This document shows positions 32,677 to 41,237 of a DNA stretch of 56,228 nt, in pieces. The notes below the pieces were generated by a model. That model was not told the origin of the DNA and made no database searches. It was given only the letters and a program-made list of their open reading frames with translations. Source of the stretch: Bacteroidetes bacterium ADurb.Bin139 (GTDB taxonomy: Bacteria > Bacteroidota > Bacteroidia > Bacteroidales > UBA932). The stretch spans positions 1 through 56,228 of the forward strand of contig MWDM01000006.1 of NCBI GenBank assembly GCA_002070565.1, given 5' to 3'. The position numbers were made by a program, and so were the translations under genes. Every line of letters starts with the position of its first letter. Within the stretch, counting starts at the first letter, position 1.

Positions 32677-33949
32677 TGTTGGAAAATCAACACTTTTCAA
32701 CAGGCTGGTAGGAAAACGGCAGGCCATTGTTGACCAGACTGCCGGGGTTACCCGTGACCGTCATTACGGAAAAACAGACTGGAATGGCAGGGAATTCTCC
32801 ATTATCGATACAGGCGGTTATGCCCACAATACGGACGATGTATTTGAAGAGCAGATACGCCGCCAGGTTCTGGTAGCGATCCAGGAATCGGATGTAGTCG
32901 TTTTCATGGTCGATGTGCAGACGGGCATAACAGACTACGATCAGGGTATTGCCGGAATACTCAGAAAATCTGAAAAACCGGTTATAGTAGCGGTAAACAA
33001 GGTGGATCACGGAGGCCGGATTTTTGATACCTACGAATTTCACGCACTGGGTCTTGGAGAACCCATATCCATTGCAGCGGCAAGCGGTAGCGGGACAGGG
33101 GAACTGCTGGACAGGATCCTGGAAGTGCTTCCCGGTGACAGTGCCATGGAGGAAGAACATGATATTCCGCACATTGCCATTGTGGGAAGGCCCAATGTGG
33201 GCAAATCTTCCCTTACGAATGCCTTTCTGGGAGAAGAAAGGAATATCGTTACCCCGGTCGCAGGAACGACACGCGATGCCATTTCTGTGAGGTACAACAA
33301 GTTCGGTTATGACTTCATGCTTGTCGATACGGCTGGCCTGAGAAAGAAAACAAAAACCAAAGAAGACCTGGAATTTTATTCTTCCATGAGGGCCGTCAGG
33401 GCCATAGAATATTCAGATGTATGTATCCTCATGATAGATGCGACTTTGGGAGTAGAATCACAGGATCTGAGCATTTTTCAGCTGATCGTGAAGAATAAAA
33501 AAGGCTGTGTGATAGCTGTCAACAAATGGGACCTTCTTGAAAAGGAGACCAACACCCTTAAAGAATACACCCGTGGAATACATGCAAGAATTGCTCCCTT
33601 TACAGACATTCCCGTGATATTTACCTCTGTGGTAAAAAAACAACGCATTATTAACGTGCTGGAAGCCGCAGCCAAAGTCTTTGAAAACCGTAACCGCCGT
33701 ATTTCCACCTCCATGCTTAACCAGGTCATGCTCCCCGAGATCGAAGCTTACCCTCCCCCTGCAATCAAGGGAAAATACGTCAGGATTAAATACATCACTC
33801 AATTGCCCACGGCGTGCCCCTCTTTTGCGTTTTTCTGCAACCTGCCGCAATACGTGCGGGAAGATTATAAACGTTTCCTGGAAAACAAGCTGCGCTCTCA
33901 CTTTGATTTTCAAGGGACACCGGTACAGATTTACATGCGCAGGAAATAA
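32645..33949 (+). CDS. der: Ribosome-biogenesis GTPase Der (EngA)
   Basis: A 434-residue tandem GTPase for 50S assembly. Domain 1 has '[14 protein letters not shown]' near 8 and 'NKVDH'; domain 2 has '[14 protein letters not shown]' near 178, 'DTAGLRKK' and 'NKWDL'; a KH-like domain ends the protein. Normal length. It ends 1 bp before the stop of the convergent DUF4783 gene. Confidence 0.97.
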   Translation: MGIVAIVGRPNVGKSTLFNRLVGKRQAIVDQTAGVTRDRHYGKTDWNGREFSIIDTGGYAHNTDDVFEEQIRRQVLVAIQESDVVVFMVDVQTGITDYDQGIAGILRKSEKPVIVAVNKVDHGGRIFDTYEFHALGLGEPISIAAASGSGTGELLDRILEVLPGDSAMEEEHDIPHIAIVGRPNVGKSSLTNAFLGEERNIVTPVAGTTRDAISVRYNKFGYDFMLVDTAGLRKKTKTKEDLEFYSSMRAVRAIEYSDVCILMIDATLGVESQDLSIFQLIVKNKKGCVIAVNKWDLLEKETNTLKEYTRGIHARIAPFTDIPVIFTSVVKKQRIINVLEAAAKVFENRNRRISTSMLNQVMLPEIEAYPPPAIKGKYVRIKYITQLPTACPSFAFFCNLPQYVREDYKRFLENKLRSHFDFQGTPVQIYMRRK

Positions 33950-33950
33950 A

Positions 33951-34358
33951 TCAGTCCTTTTCTATACGGACCTGCTGCAGTCTGTGTGTTTCCCTGTCCG
34001 ATTTGAGAAATAAGGTCACACGAAAGCGCTCGCCACCGGCCAGCAGGGTGCCTATGCAGTAACGCATGGGCAATGAGCCGCTCATATGGACTATGGTAAA
34101 TGATTTGGGAGTATACCGGGCATAGAAATTTTTCATCAGTTGCCGGGCCTGGCTCCTGCTGCAAACACCGGCCGTTCCCAATACATCGATTTCGATATCA
34201 TCGGCAAACCACTGGGCAAAAATGGTTGCATCACCTCTCTGCAGATCGTTCCCGATATCATCGAAAATATCTTTTGGCCCCTCCTGCGCTACCAGCAGAG
34301 CAGGAACAAAGACAGGAAAGCAAGCGAGTATAATGGGTAAGATAGCCTTTCTGATCAT
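33951..34358 (-). CDS. DUF4783 secreted protein (NTF2-like fold)
   Basis: A 135-residue protein with a signal peptide (about 1-24, ending 'LLVAQ') and the DUF4783 pattern: 'DIFDDIGNDLQRGDATIFAQWF', 'IEIDVLGTAGVCSRSQARQLMKNFYARY', then 'FTIVHMSGS'. The fold is expected to be a small SnoaL/NTF2-like cone; the function is unknown. I start at ATG 34358 because the signal sequence begins there; an ATG 18 bp upstream is also in frame. Confidence 0.8.
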   Translation of the reverse strand: MIRKAILPIILACFPVFVPALLVAQEGPKDIFDDIGNDLQRGDATIFAQWFADDIEIDVLGTAGVCSRSQARQLMKNFYARYTPKSFTIVHMSGSLPMRYCIGTLLAGGERFRVTLFLKSDRETHRLQQVRIEKD

Positions 34359-34397
34359 AGCATGTCTTAAAACCACGGCAAGTTACACATAATTTCT

Positions 34398-34405
34398 TAC
34401 TTTTG
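34398..34405 (+). promoter_or_regulatory. -7 box of rlmH (TACTTTTG)
   Basis: Perfect TAnnTTTG ending 4 nt before the rlmH ATG, again predicting a leaderless transcript. No clear -33 TTTG at 19-20 nt. Confidence 0.55.
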
Positions 34406-34409
34406 TTTG

Positions 34410-34883
34410 ATGAATATTGTGCTGCTTTGCATGGGCAAGACCCAGGAACCTTACCTGCGTGAAGGCATTCTGGAATATGAGAAAAGGCTGATCCGCCATG
34501 TCGGCTTTAAACGTCTTGAATTGCCGGATGTAAAGAACACTTCATCGTTGTCCTGCGATCAGATCAAAGAAAAAGAGGGTCTTTTGCTTTTAAAAAACGT
34601 TAAGGATGCAGACCATCTGGTGCTCTTTGACGAGAAAGGCAGCACCTTTACGTCAAAGCAAATGTCGTACCAGATTGAACAACATATGCAAAAAGGCACC
34701 AGGACTCTTGTTTTTGCCCTGGGCGGGGCCTTTGGATTTTCTCTTCCTGTAAGACAAAGGGCAGATGCCATATGGTCTCTGTCCAGCCTGACTTTTCCCC
34801 ACCAATTGGTACGTTTATTGTGTATGGAACAACTTTACCGCTGCTTTACCATTATTAAAGGAGAGGCCTACCACCACCCATGA
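34410..34883 (+). CDS. rlmH: 23S rRNA (pseudouridine1915-N3)-methyltransferase
   Basis: A 157-residue SPOUT methyltransferase acting on 70S ribosomes. It shows 'DHLVLFDEKGSTFTSKQ', the knot loop 'FALGGAFGFS', 'LSSLTFPHQLVRLLCMEQLYR' and the invariant C-terminal 'GEAYHHP'. Start at ATG 34410; the TTG directly before it is in frame but part of the spacer after the -7 box. The stop overlaps the kinase start (ATGA). Confidence 0.96.
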   Translation: MNIVLLCMGKTQEPYLREGILEYEKRLIRHVGFKRLELPDVKNTSSLSCDQIKEKEGLLLLKNVKDADHLVLFDEKGSTFTSKQMSYQIEQHMQKGTRTLVFALGGAFGFSLPVRQRADAIWSLSSLTFPHQLVRLLCMEQLYRCFTIIKGEAYHHP

Positions 34884-37800
34884 AAATCCTCAGGCAAATA
34901 TGGAAACAAAAATTCCTGATACCGCTTATCCTTGCGGCTGTCTGCCTTACCCTGTCCTTTTTTGAGCTCACCAGTCACAACCAACGCATGAAGCGTCTGG
35001 TGGGGGTTGAAAATATTCTTCACAGAAAACAACGTAACATAGAAAATATTGCCCTGCGTGAACTGGAACAGGACAAAATGGGGAGCCTCTCGCCCAAGGA
35101 TGTTGACCATGACATGGTAATATACAAGTATTACAAGGACAGCCTCATATCCTGGGTAAACACCTTTCCCGTGATCAATGACAGTTACAGTCCGGGGGCC
35201 ATGTATCCCAATCTATCATTTTTCTCAAGGAACACCATCCTCTATCAGCCACTTTCGGGGGTAGACGGCAGGGAACAGTATCTGAACCTTGGAAGTGCCT
35301 GGTACGTGGTGAGGGCTTACAGCCGGGAGGATGTAACCATCATAACGGGCATACTGGTCCACACCGACTTTCCTTTCAGCAACAGTTTCGTGGAATCAGA
35401 AGTCAACAGGACCCTCCGGCTGCCTGCCCATTGTTCCATCGTACCGCTGAACCTGGACGAAGGATTTATAGTCTTTGGAAAGGATGATGGCGTATTGTTC
35501 ACCATTCTGAGCAACACGTCCATGCAGACATATTACGAGTCTGTCATTCTAAGATGGGTGGCTATAACTCTGGTCATACTCTCACTGCTGATGTTCTTTT
35601 TCAGGAACCGGAAAGTGACTTATGCCCTGTGTGTGATCGCCGTCTTGTGTCTGATCCGTTTTCTGACGTTTGTATTTTCGGCATTCCTGCAACTGGATAC
35701 CTTGTTTTTTTCACCCCTGCTGTTTGCCGGCGGACACCTGGAGAATTCGCTGGCCGACATGGTTCTCAACATTTTGTGCGTATTTTCAGGGGTATGGGCT
35801 ATTTACCTTTCCCGTCCGGACCTTGCGCGTATCATGCAAAACATGAAAAAACCCAGGCGCCTGACTATCAATATACTGATAGTTGTTTTCCTGGCCGCTG
35901 CCTTTTTGCTGACACACCATACCCTGAAAGCCCTGACCATGGACTCAAACATTGTCATGGAATTGTTCAGGCTGGACGAAATCACTTGGTATACGCCTTT
36001 TGCCTATCTGATTGTATCGCTGCTGTTCCTTTCTTTCTTCCTGTTGTTCAGGACCCTGTTGTACGTGAATAAAGTACCGCAAACATCATTTTTTGCAGGA
36101 CCCCGGTTCACGTACCTGTTCGTTTTCCTGGCTGCAGCATACAGTATGCTAACTGTCTGTCTGTACGGCAGGGATAAGGAATTCAACCTGTTCCAGGTAT
36201 GGACACAGAAAATGTCAATAGAAAGGGATCTGGACCTGGAGATGCAGCTGCGCAGGGTGGAAGAAAGGATCGCAATAGATCCTATCCTGTCCATCATGAT
36301 CCAGATGGACCAGGACCATGATCTGATCCTTTCACGCATAAAAGAAACGTATTTTGCCGATTTTCTGCAGAAATACCAGATCCAGATTACCATCTGTGAA
36401 CCGGGCGATGTGCTGGTAATTGCCGGCATGCCCCGTCCTGTATCGTGTTACCAGTTCTTCCACAGCGAGATCCTGAAGAACGGAACTCCCCTGGCTGAAA
36501 ATTCACGGTTTTACAATATTGACAGCAAACTGGGGAACATCAGTTATATGGGGGTCTTCACCTATTACAGCTATAGCGGATCTCAGGATCTTTACATTGA
36601 GCTGGATTCACGTTATGTTAAAGATGCCCTGGGCTATCCGTCCCTGCTTTCAGACCGGTCGCAGTTTGACAAATTCAAATTGCCCTATGATTATTCCTAT
36701 GCCAAATACATAGATGGCAAACTGGTTTCCAATAGTGGAAAATATGCGTATCCCAGTCGCATGACCACTGAAACGGAAGATGGTTTCAGCGTGCAAAAAA
36801 GCAACAGAAGCATGCACTGTTATTATAAAACAGAAAATAAAGTACTGATCATAACAAGACCTCAGCGGACACCGCTTCCTTATCTTGTATCCCTTTCATA
36901 CCTGTTTCTTTTTTATGTGCTGGTCTTTTCCGTGGCCTTGGGCCTGCTCAGGGAGAATGATCTGAGAATCAATCTTCCCAGCAGTTCTTTCCGGCGCAAG
37001 ATCACCTTGTTGCTGGTGGGTTTGCTGTTTGTCGCGCTGGTTCTGATGGCCATTGGAAGCATCGGCTTTGGACTTAAACTTTATGAAGAGACCACTACCC
37101 GGCAAATGCAGGACCAGATGGATGCTGCCAGGTCATCACTGGATGATTACATCCGGTTTGCCGACCGCTCTAACGATCCGGCAGCCAATGTGGTAGAATT
37201 GCTCAATACCATAAACCGCCTCTCTTCTAACATGAAGATCAATGTAAATCTTTACGATCCACAGGGAAGGCTGCTACGTTCGTCTCAACCGGAAGTGTTT
37301 GAGCGTCATCTTCTTGGAGCCAGGATGAACGGGGAAGCCTATCGCCGCCTTCATCAGTATGAGCGGCCCCAGTTCACACAGAAAGAACAAATAGGGTCTT
37401 TGAGTTATTATTCTATGTATTCCCCGCTGTACAACACAAACGGAGATCTTGTAGCCTACATCAATATTCCCTACCTGTCTGGCCAGACCGATGTTTCCAG
37501 GGATACTTCGTCCATAGTGGCCGCCATTGTTAACCTGTACCTGCTGTTGCTGCTGGGAGCTGTTTTGCTGAGTTACGTTTTTTCCAACCAGATCACCAGG
37601 CCGCTGGCAGAGCTGGGAGAAAAGATCAGCCGCCTGGATGTGACCCGTAAACAGGAACACATACATTATACATCGGACGATGAACTGGGTATGCTGGTAA
37701 AGGCTTTCAACAAAATGGCCGATGACTTGAACGAGAGCACCCAGCGACTGGCTCAATCGGAAAGGGAACAGGCCTGGAGGGAAATGGCCCGCCAAATAGC

Positions 37801-38437
37801 CCATGAGATCAAGAACCCGCTAACCCCCATGCGTCTGAGTATCCAGCATTTAATACGTCTTAAACAGGAAGGCGGGCCCAAATGGTTGGATCATTTTGAC
37901 AAAATTGTGGCTTCTCTTCTGGAACAGATAGAGATATTGTCCAACGCAGCTTCTGAATTTTCAAACTTTTCGAGAATCAATGCAGAGTTGCCTGTAGAGG
38001 TGGAACTCAACGAATTGATCAATGAGCAGATTGTGCTGTTTTCCACTTTCGAGAACATCAAGATTCATTTTGAGTCTGAAGTAAATCAGGCAAGGGTCAA
38101 CGTAAGAAGAACCCAATGGGTAAGCGTGCTTGTCAATCTTTTGTCCAATGCTGTTCAGTCGGTGGAAGAACAGGCGATCGGGGTGATCAGTATCCGTTTG
38201 GCAGAAGAAGGAGACAATTATCTGATCAGTATAGCCGACAACGGACCCGGCGTGGCTCCGGAAAACCGCCACAAACTCTTCAAGCCCAATTTCACAACCA
38301 AAAGCGGAGGAACAGGGTTGGGCCTGGCTATATGCTGGGGGATCGTGGAACAGTACCGGGGTGAAATATTCTACACCTCATCGGAATGGGGCGGCGCCTG
38401 CTTCAATGTGAGATTACCCAAAAAAACCCTTATATAA
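34880..38437 (+). CDS. Large NtrY-like sensor histidine kinase
   Basis: An 1185-residue membrane kinase. A first helix (about 12-30) and a periplasmic region are followed by a block of six or so helices (about 225-430), a second extracytoplasmic region, two helices near 675-735, a further sensor domain, a helix near 870-890, HAMP (about 890-945), the H-box 'HEIKNPLTPMRLSIQHL' with phospho-acceptor His near 975, N-box 'LVNLLSNAVQSV', and G-boxes 'DNGPGV' and 'GGTGLGLAI'. The H-box is NtrB/NtrY type. It overlaps rlmH by 4 bp and converges with an NtrC-like regulator, its likely partner. The ligand is unknown. Confidence 0.9.
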   Translation: MKILRQIWKQKFLIPLILAAVCLTLSFFELTSHNQRMKRLVGVENILHRKQRNIENIALRELEQDKMGSLSPKDVDHDMVIYKYYKDSLISWVNTFPVINDSYSPGAMYPNLSFFSRNTILYQPLSGVDGREQYLNLGSAWYVVRAYSREDVTIITGILVHTDFPFSNSFVESEVNRTLRLPAHCSIVPLNLDEGFIVFGKDDGVLFTILSNTSMQTYYESVILRWVAITLVILSLLMFFFRNRKVTYALCVIAVLCLIRFLTFVFSAFLQLDTLFFSPLLFAGGHLENSLADMVLNILCVFSGVWAIYLSRPDLARIMQNMKKPRRLTINILIVVFLAAAFLLTHHTLKALTMDSNIVMELFRLDEITWYTPFAYLIVSLLFLSFFLLFRTLLYVNKVPQTSFFAGPRFTYLFVFLAAAYSMLTVCLYGRDKEFNLFQVWTQKMSIERDLDLEMQLRRVEERIAIDPILSIMIQMDQDHDLILSRIKETYFADFLQKYQIQITICEPGDVLVIAGMPRPVSCYQFFHSEILKNGTPLAENSRFYNIDSKLGNISYMGVFTYYSYSGSQDLYIELDSRYVKDALGYPSLLSDRSQFDKFKLPYDYSYAKYIDGKLVSNSGKYAYPSRMTTETEDGFSVQKSNRSMHCYYKTENKVLIITRPQRTPLPYLVSLSYLFLFYVLVFSVALGLLRENDLRINLPSSSFRRKITLLLVGLLFVALVLMAIGSIGFGLKLYEETTTRQMQDQMDAARSSLDDYIRFADRSNDPAANVVELLNTINRLSSNMKINVNLYDPQGRLLRSSQPEVFERHLLGARMNGEAYRRLHQYERPQFTQKEQIGSLSYYSMYSPLYNTNGDLVAYINIPYLSGQTDVSRDTSSIVAAIVNLYLLLLLGAVLLSYVFSNQITRPLAELGEKISRLDVTRKQEHIHYTSDDELGMLVKAFNKMADDLNESTQRLAQSEREQAWREMARQIAHEIKNPLTPMRLSIQHLIRLKQEGGPKWLDHFDKIVASLLEQIEILSNAASEFSNFSRINAELPVEVELNELINEQIVLFSTFENIKIHFESEVNQARVNVRRTQWVSVLVNLLSNAVQSVEEQAIGVISIRLAEEGDNYLISIADNGPGVAPENRHKLFKPNFTTKSGGTGLGLAICWGIVEQYRGEIFYTSSEWGGACFNVRLPKKTLI

Positions 38438-39599
38438 ACAGGGGATCTGCATAAGCCTTCACCTCTTCCTCCCCTATAGTATCTGAAGACAATATGATAA
38501 GCCGTTCTATCACGTTCCTCAATTCACGGACATTGCCGGTCCAGTTGAGCTTTTTCAATTCTTCAACAGCTTGCTGTGTGATGGTTCTTTTTGCCATCCC
38601 GTATTCCGCGCAGATCTGTTCTATGAAATATTCTGCCAGCAGGGGAATATCTTCCTTGCGCTCTGCCAGAGGCGGTACATGAATCAGAATCACGCTCAGC
38701 CTGTGGTACAGGTCTTCCCGGAAGGCGCCTCTCCCGATTTCCTGAACCAGGTCTTTATTGGTAGCTGCCACCACACGTACACTTACACTGATATCCTTGT
38801 CTGAACCCACACGGGTGATCCTGTTTTCCTGCAAAACGCGCAATACCTTAGCCTGGGCTGCCAGGGACATATCCCCGATCTCGTCCAGGAAAAGCGTTCC
38901 TCCGTCTGCCTGTTCAAATTTTCCCTTATGCTGCCTGATGGCCGAGGTGAAGGAACCTTTTTCGTGACCAAAGAGCTCACTTTCTATCAATTCTCCCGGT
39001 ATGGCAGCGCAATTCACTTCTACGAAAGGCATCTTGTACCGGTTGCTTTTCTGGTGAAGCCACCGGGCAACCAGCTCCTTTCCGGTACCGTTGGAGCCGG
39101 TGATCAGCACCCTGGCATCTGTGGCAGCCACACGCTCGATCATGTTCCAGATTCGGGTGATAGCGGCAGACTTTCCAATCAGCGGGGGGGTTTTATCTTC
39201 TTTGCGTTTAAGTTTTTTGTTTTCCTGAACCAGTGTGGATTTGTCATTGGCATTCCTGATGGTGATAAGTATCCGGTTCAGGTCCAGGGGCTTTTCTATG
39301 AAATCGTAAGCGCCTTTTTTTATACATTCCACGGCCGTATCAATATCTCCATGGCCCGAAATCATAATAACCGGAACATCCAGATTCATTTCCTGAATCT
39401 TTTCCAGCACTTCTATCCCATCTATCCCCGGCATCTTGATATCGCAGAAAATCGTATCTATTTGCACCTTTCCCTGTTCAAGCACAGAGAGTGCCTGTTC
39501 ACCGTTCTCGGCCAGGGATACTTCATATCCTTCATACTCCAGTATCTCTTTCAGGGTGTTGCGAATACTCTTTTCGTCATCAATGATCAATATTCTCAT
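38430..39599 (-). CDS. NtrC-like sigma-54 response regulator lacking a DNA-binding domain
   Basis: A 389-residue regulator: receiver domain (1-120; phospho-acceptor Asp53 in 'FCDIKMPG') and sigma-54 AAA+ domain (about 138-375; Walker A 'GSNGTGKE' 168-175, 'GGTLFLDEIGDM' Walker B, GAFTGA loop present as GSFTSA at 215-220). It ends shortly after 'RELRNVIERLIIL', with no Fis-type HTH. It may therefore activate from solution or act at many promoters. I start at ATG 39599, where the receiver begins; a longer frame upstream has no family similarity. It overlaps the kinase tail-to-tail by 8 bp. Confidence 0.9.
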   Translation of the reverse strand: MRILIIDDEKSIRNTLKEILEYEGYEVSLAENGEQALSVLEQGKVQIDTIFCDIKMPGIDGIEVLEKIQEMNLDVPVIMISGHGDIDTAVECIKKGAYDFIEKPLDLNRILITIRNANDKSTLVQENKKLKRKEDKTPPLIGKSAAITRIWNMIERVAATDARVLITGSNGTGKELVARWLHQKSNRYKMPFVEVNCAAIPGELIESELFGHEKGSFTSAIRQHKGKFEQADGGTLFLDEIGDMSLAAQAKVLRVLQENRITRVGSDKDISVSVRVVAATNKDLVQEIGRGAFREDLYHRLSVILIHVPPLAERKEDIPLLAEYFIEQICAEYGMAKRTITQQAVEELKKLNWTGNVRELRNVIERLIILSSDTIGEEEVKAYADPLFI

Positions 39600-39619
39600 A
39601 CTTCCCGCATTTAATCCTG

Positions 39620-39627
39620 CAAAGATA
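39620..39627 (-). promoter_or_regulatory. -7 box of the NtrC-like regulator (TATCTTTG)
   Basis: Perfect TAnnTTTG on the minus strand, 20 nt before the ATG at 39599. Confidence 0.5.
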
Positions 39628-39658
39628 ACCCTAATTTCGCAAATAGGAGATTTTCCTT

Positions 39659-39666
39659 TACATTTG
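39659..39666 (+). promoter_or_regulatory. -7 box of cmk (TACATTTG)
   Basis: Perfect TAnnTTTG, 9 nt before the cmk ATG at 39676, with TTTC 20 nt upstream as a weak -33. Divergent from the regulator promoter. Confidence 0.5.
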
Positions 39667-39675
39667 AAACAGAAT

Positions 39676-40377
39676 ATGAAGCAGATGATCATTGCCATAG
39701 ACGGACATTCTTCAACCGGGAAAAGCACCTTTGCCAAAGCCATTGCCCGGGCCCTGGATTATACGTACCTGGACTCCGGAGCACTATACAGGGCAGTAAC
39801 TCTTTATGCCCTGGAAGAAGGACTTACAGATGCGCAGGGAAAGCCCGATGCCGACCGGCTGGTGGAACGCCTTGAAGACATCACCCTTTCTTTTTGCAGG
39901 AATCCAAAAACAGGTAATGATGAAACATACCTGAATGGAAAAAACGTAGAACAGCGCATCCGGAGCCTGGAGGTTTCACGGAACGTCAGCCCCGTTTCCG
40001 GTATCCCCGGCGTCAGGGATTTTGTAGACAATGAACTTAGAAAATGGGCCGGTAAAAAAGGAGTTGTCATAGATGGCAGGGATATTGGCACGGCTGTTTT
40101 TCCACAAGCCGAGGTGAAGATCTTCATGACCGCCCCCGCCCCGGTACGGGCACGCAGACGGCTGGAAGAAATGAAGGCAAAAGGAGAAGAGGCCACTTTT
40201 GAAGAAGTGCTGGAAAATGTGCTGCGGCGCGATCACCTGGACTCCAGTCGGGAGGTTCATCCCCTTACCAAGGCCCCTGATGCCGTATTGCTCGACAATG
40301 GGAACATGACAGTTGCCCAACAAATGGAATGGTTTAAAAAGCTATTGGAAGACAAATGGGATATCAGGTTGAAATAG
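39676..40377 (+). CDS. cmk: Cytidylate kinase
   Basis: A 233-residue kinase phosphorylating CMP/dCMP. P-loop 'GHSSTGKSTFAKAIA', 'YLDSGALYRAVTLYAL' (substrate site), and 'VVIDGRDIGTAVFPQA' are all present. Start at ATG 39676 (MKQMIIAIDG); the frame is open upstream but opposite the regulator gene. It overlaps ispH by 22 bp. Confidence 0.96.
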   Translation: MKQMIIAIDGHSSTGKSTFAKAIARALDYTYLDSGALYRAVTLYALEEGLTDAQGKPDADRLVERLEDITLSFCRNPKTGNDETYLNGKNVEQRIRSLEVSRNVSPVSGIPGVRDFVDNELRKWAGKKGVVIDGRDIGTAVFPQAEVKIFMTAPAPVRARRRLEEMKAKGEEATFEEVLENVLRRDHLDSSREVHPLTKAPDAVLLDNGNMTVAQQMEWFKKLLEDKWDIRLK

Positions 40378-41237
40378 ACAAACGATCGGGGTTCTGTTCC
40401 GGGGTGATACGCGCCATACGGTGTGCAGAAGAAGCCCTGAAGGAGAACAAACCCATGTTTTCCCTGGGGGCCATCGTTCACAACAATGAGGAACTGCACC
40501 GCCTGGCTGCAAAAGGCCTGCGGGTGATAAAGCACAGTGACCTGCACCATATCCCTGAAGGATCCACCGTCCTTATACGCGCCCACGGCGAGCCGCCTTC
40601 CACCTACGAAATGGTTGCCGCAAAGAATATCAGCCTGTTGGAATGTACCTGTCCGGTGGTGCTTCTGTTACAAAAGAAAATCAAGAAAGAACACGCCAGA
40701 ATCATGCCGGAAAAAGGCCAGATCGTTATCTTTGGCAAACAAGGTCATGCAGAAGTGGACGGGCTGGTGGGACAGGTTGGCGGCGATGCTATTGTGGTTG
40801 AAAAGTTGCAAGATCTGGATCATATTAGTTTTTCGGGCGGGCCTGTCTCACTTTTTTCCCAAACCACCCAGAATCCGCAGGAATACGTAAAAATCCGGGA
40901 GCGTCTGCTCCACCTCATGCAGGAGCAGGGCATGACCCCGGACAGGTTCAAAGTATTTGACACCATCTGCTCTCAGGTTGACGGAAGGCAGACAGAGCTG
41001 GCACGTTTTGCCCGCAGCCGGTCATTGATCCTTTTTGTTGCAGGAAAAGAAAGTTCCAATGGAAAGGTCCTCTTCCGTACCTGTAAGGAAGCCAATCCAC
41101 GCAGTTATGCCATTGAAAAACCGGAAGATATTTCCCTGGCCTGGTTCAGACCCTCAGATACGGTGGGAATATGCGGGGCCACTTCCACTCCCTTCTGGCT
41201 CATGGAGCAGGTGGCTGAAAAAGTACGCAACTTGTAA
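40356..41237 (+). CDS. ispH: 4-hydroxy-3-methylbut-2-enyl diphosphate reductase
   Basis: A 293-residue iron-sulfur enzyme, last step of the MEP isoprenoid pathway. The three cluster cysteines are Cys14 (FCSGV), Cys99 (CTCPVV) and Cys205 (DTICSQV); substrate-binding stretches 'VHNNEELHRL', 'RAHGEPP', 'GKQGHAEVDGLVG' and 'ESSNGKVLF' are also present. Expected length. It starts inside cmk and shares its last base with the start of the next gene. Confidence 0.95.
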   Translation: MGYQVEIDKRSGFCSGVIRAIRCAEEALKENKPMFSLGAIVHNNEELHRLAAKGLRVIKHSDLHHIPEGSTVLIRAHGEPPSTYEMVAAKNISLLECTCPVVLLLQKKIKKEHARIMPEKGQIVIFGKQGHAEVDGLVGQVGGDAIVVEKLQDLDHISFSGGPVSLFSQTTQNPQEYVKIRERLLHLMQEQGMTPDRFKVFDTICSQVDGRQTELARFARSRSLILFVAGKESSNGKVLFRTCKEANPRSYAIEKPEDISLAWFRPSDTVGICGATSTPFWLMEQVAEKVRNL

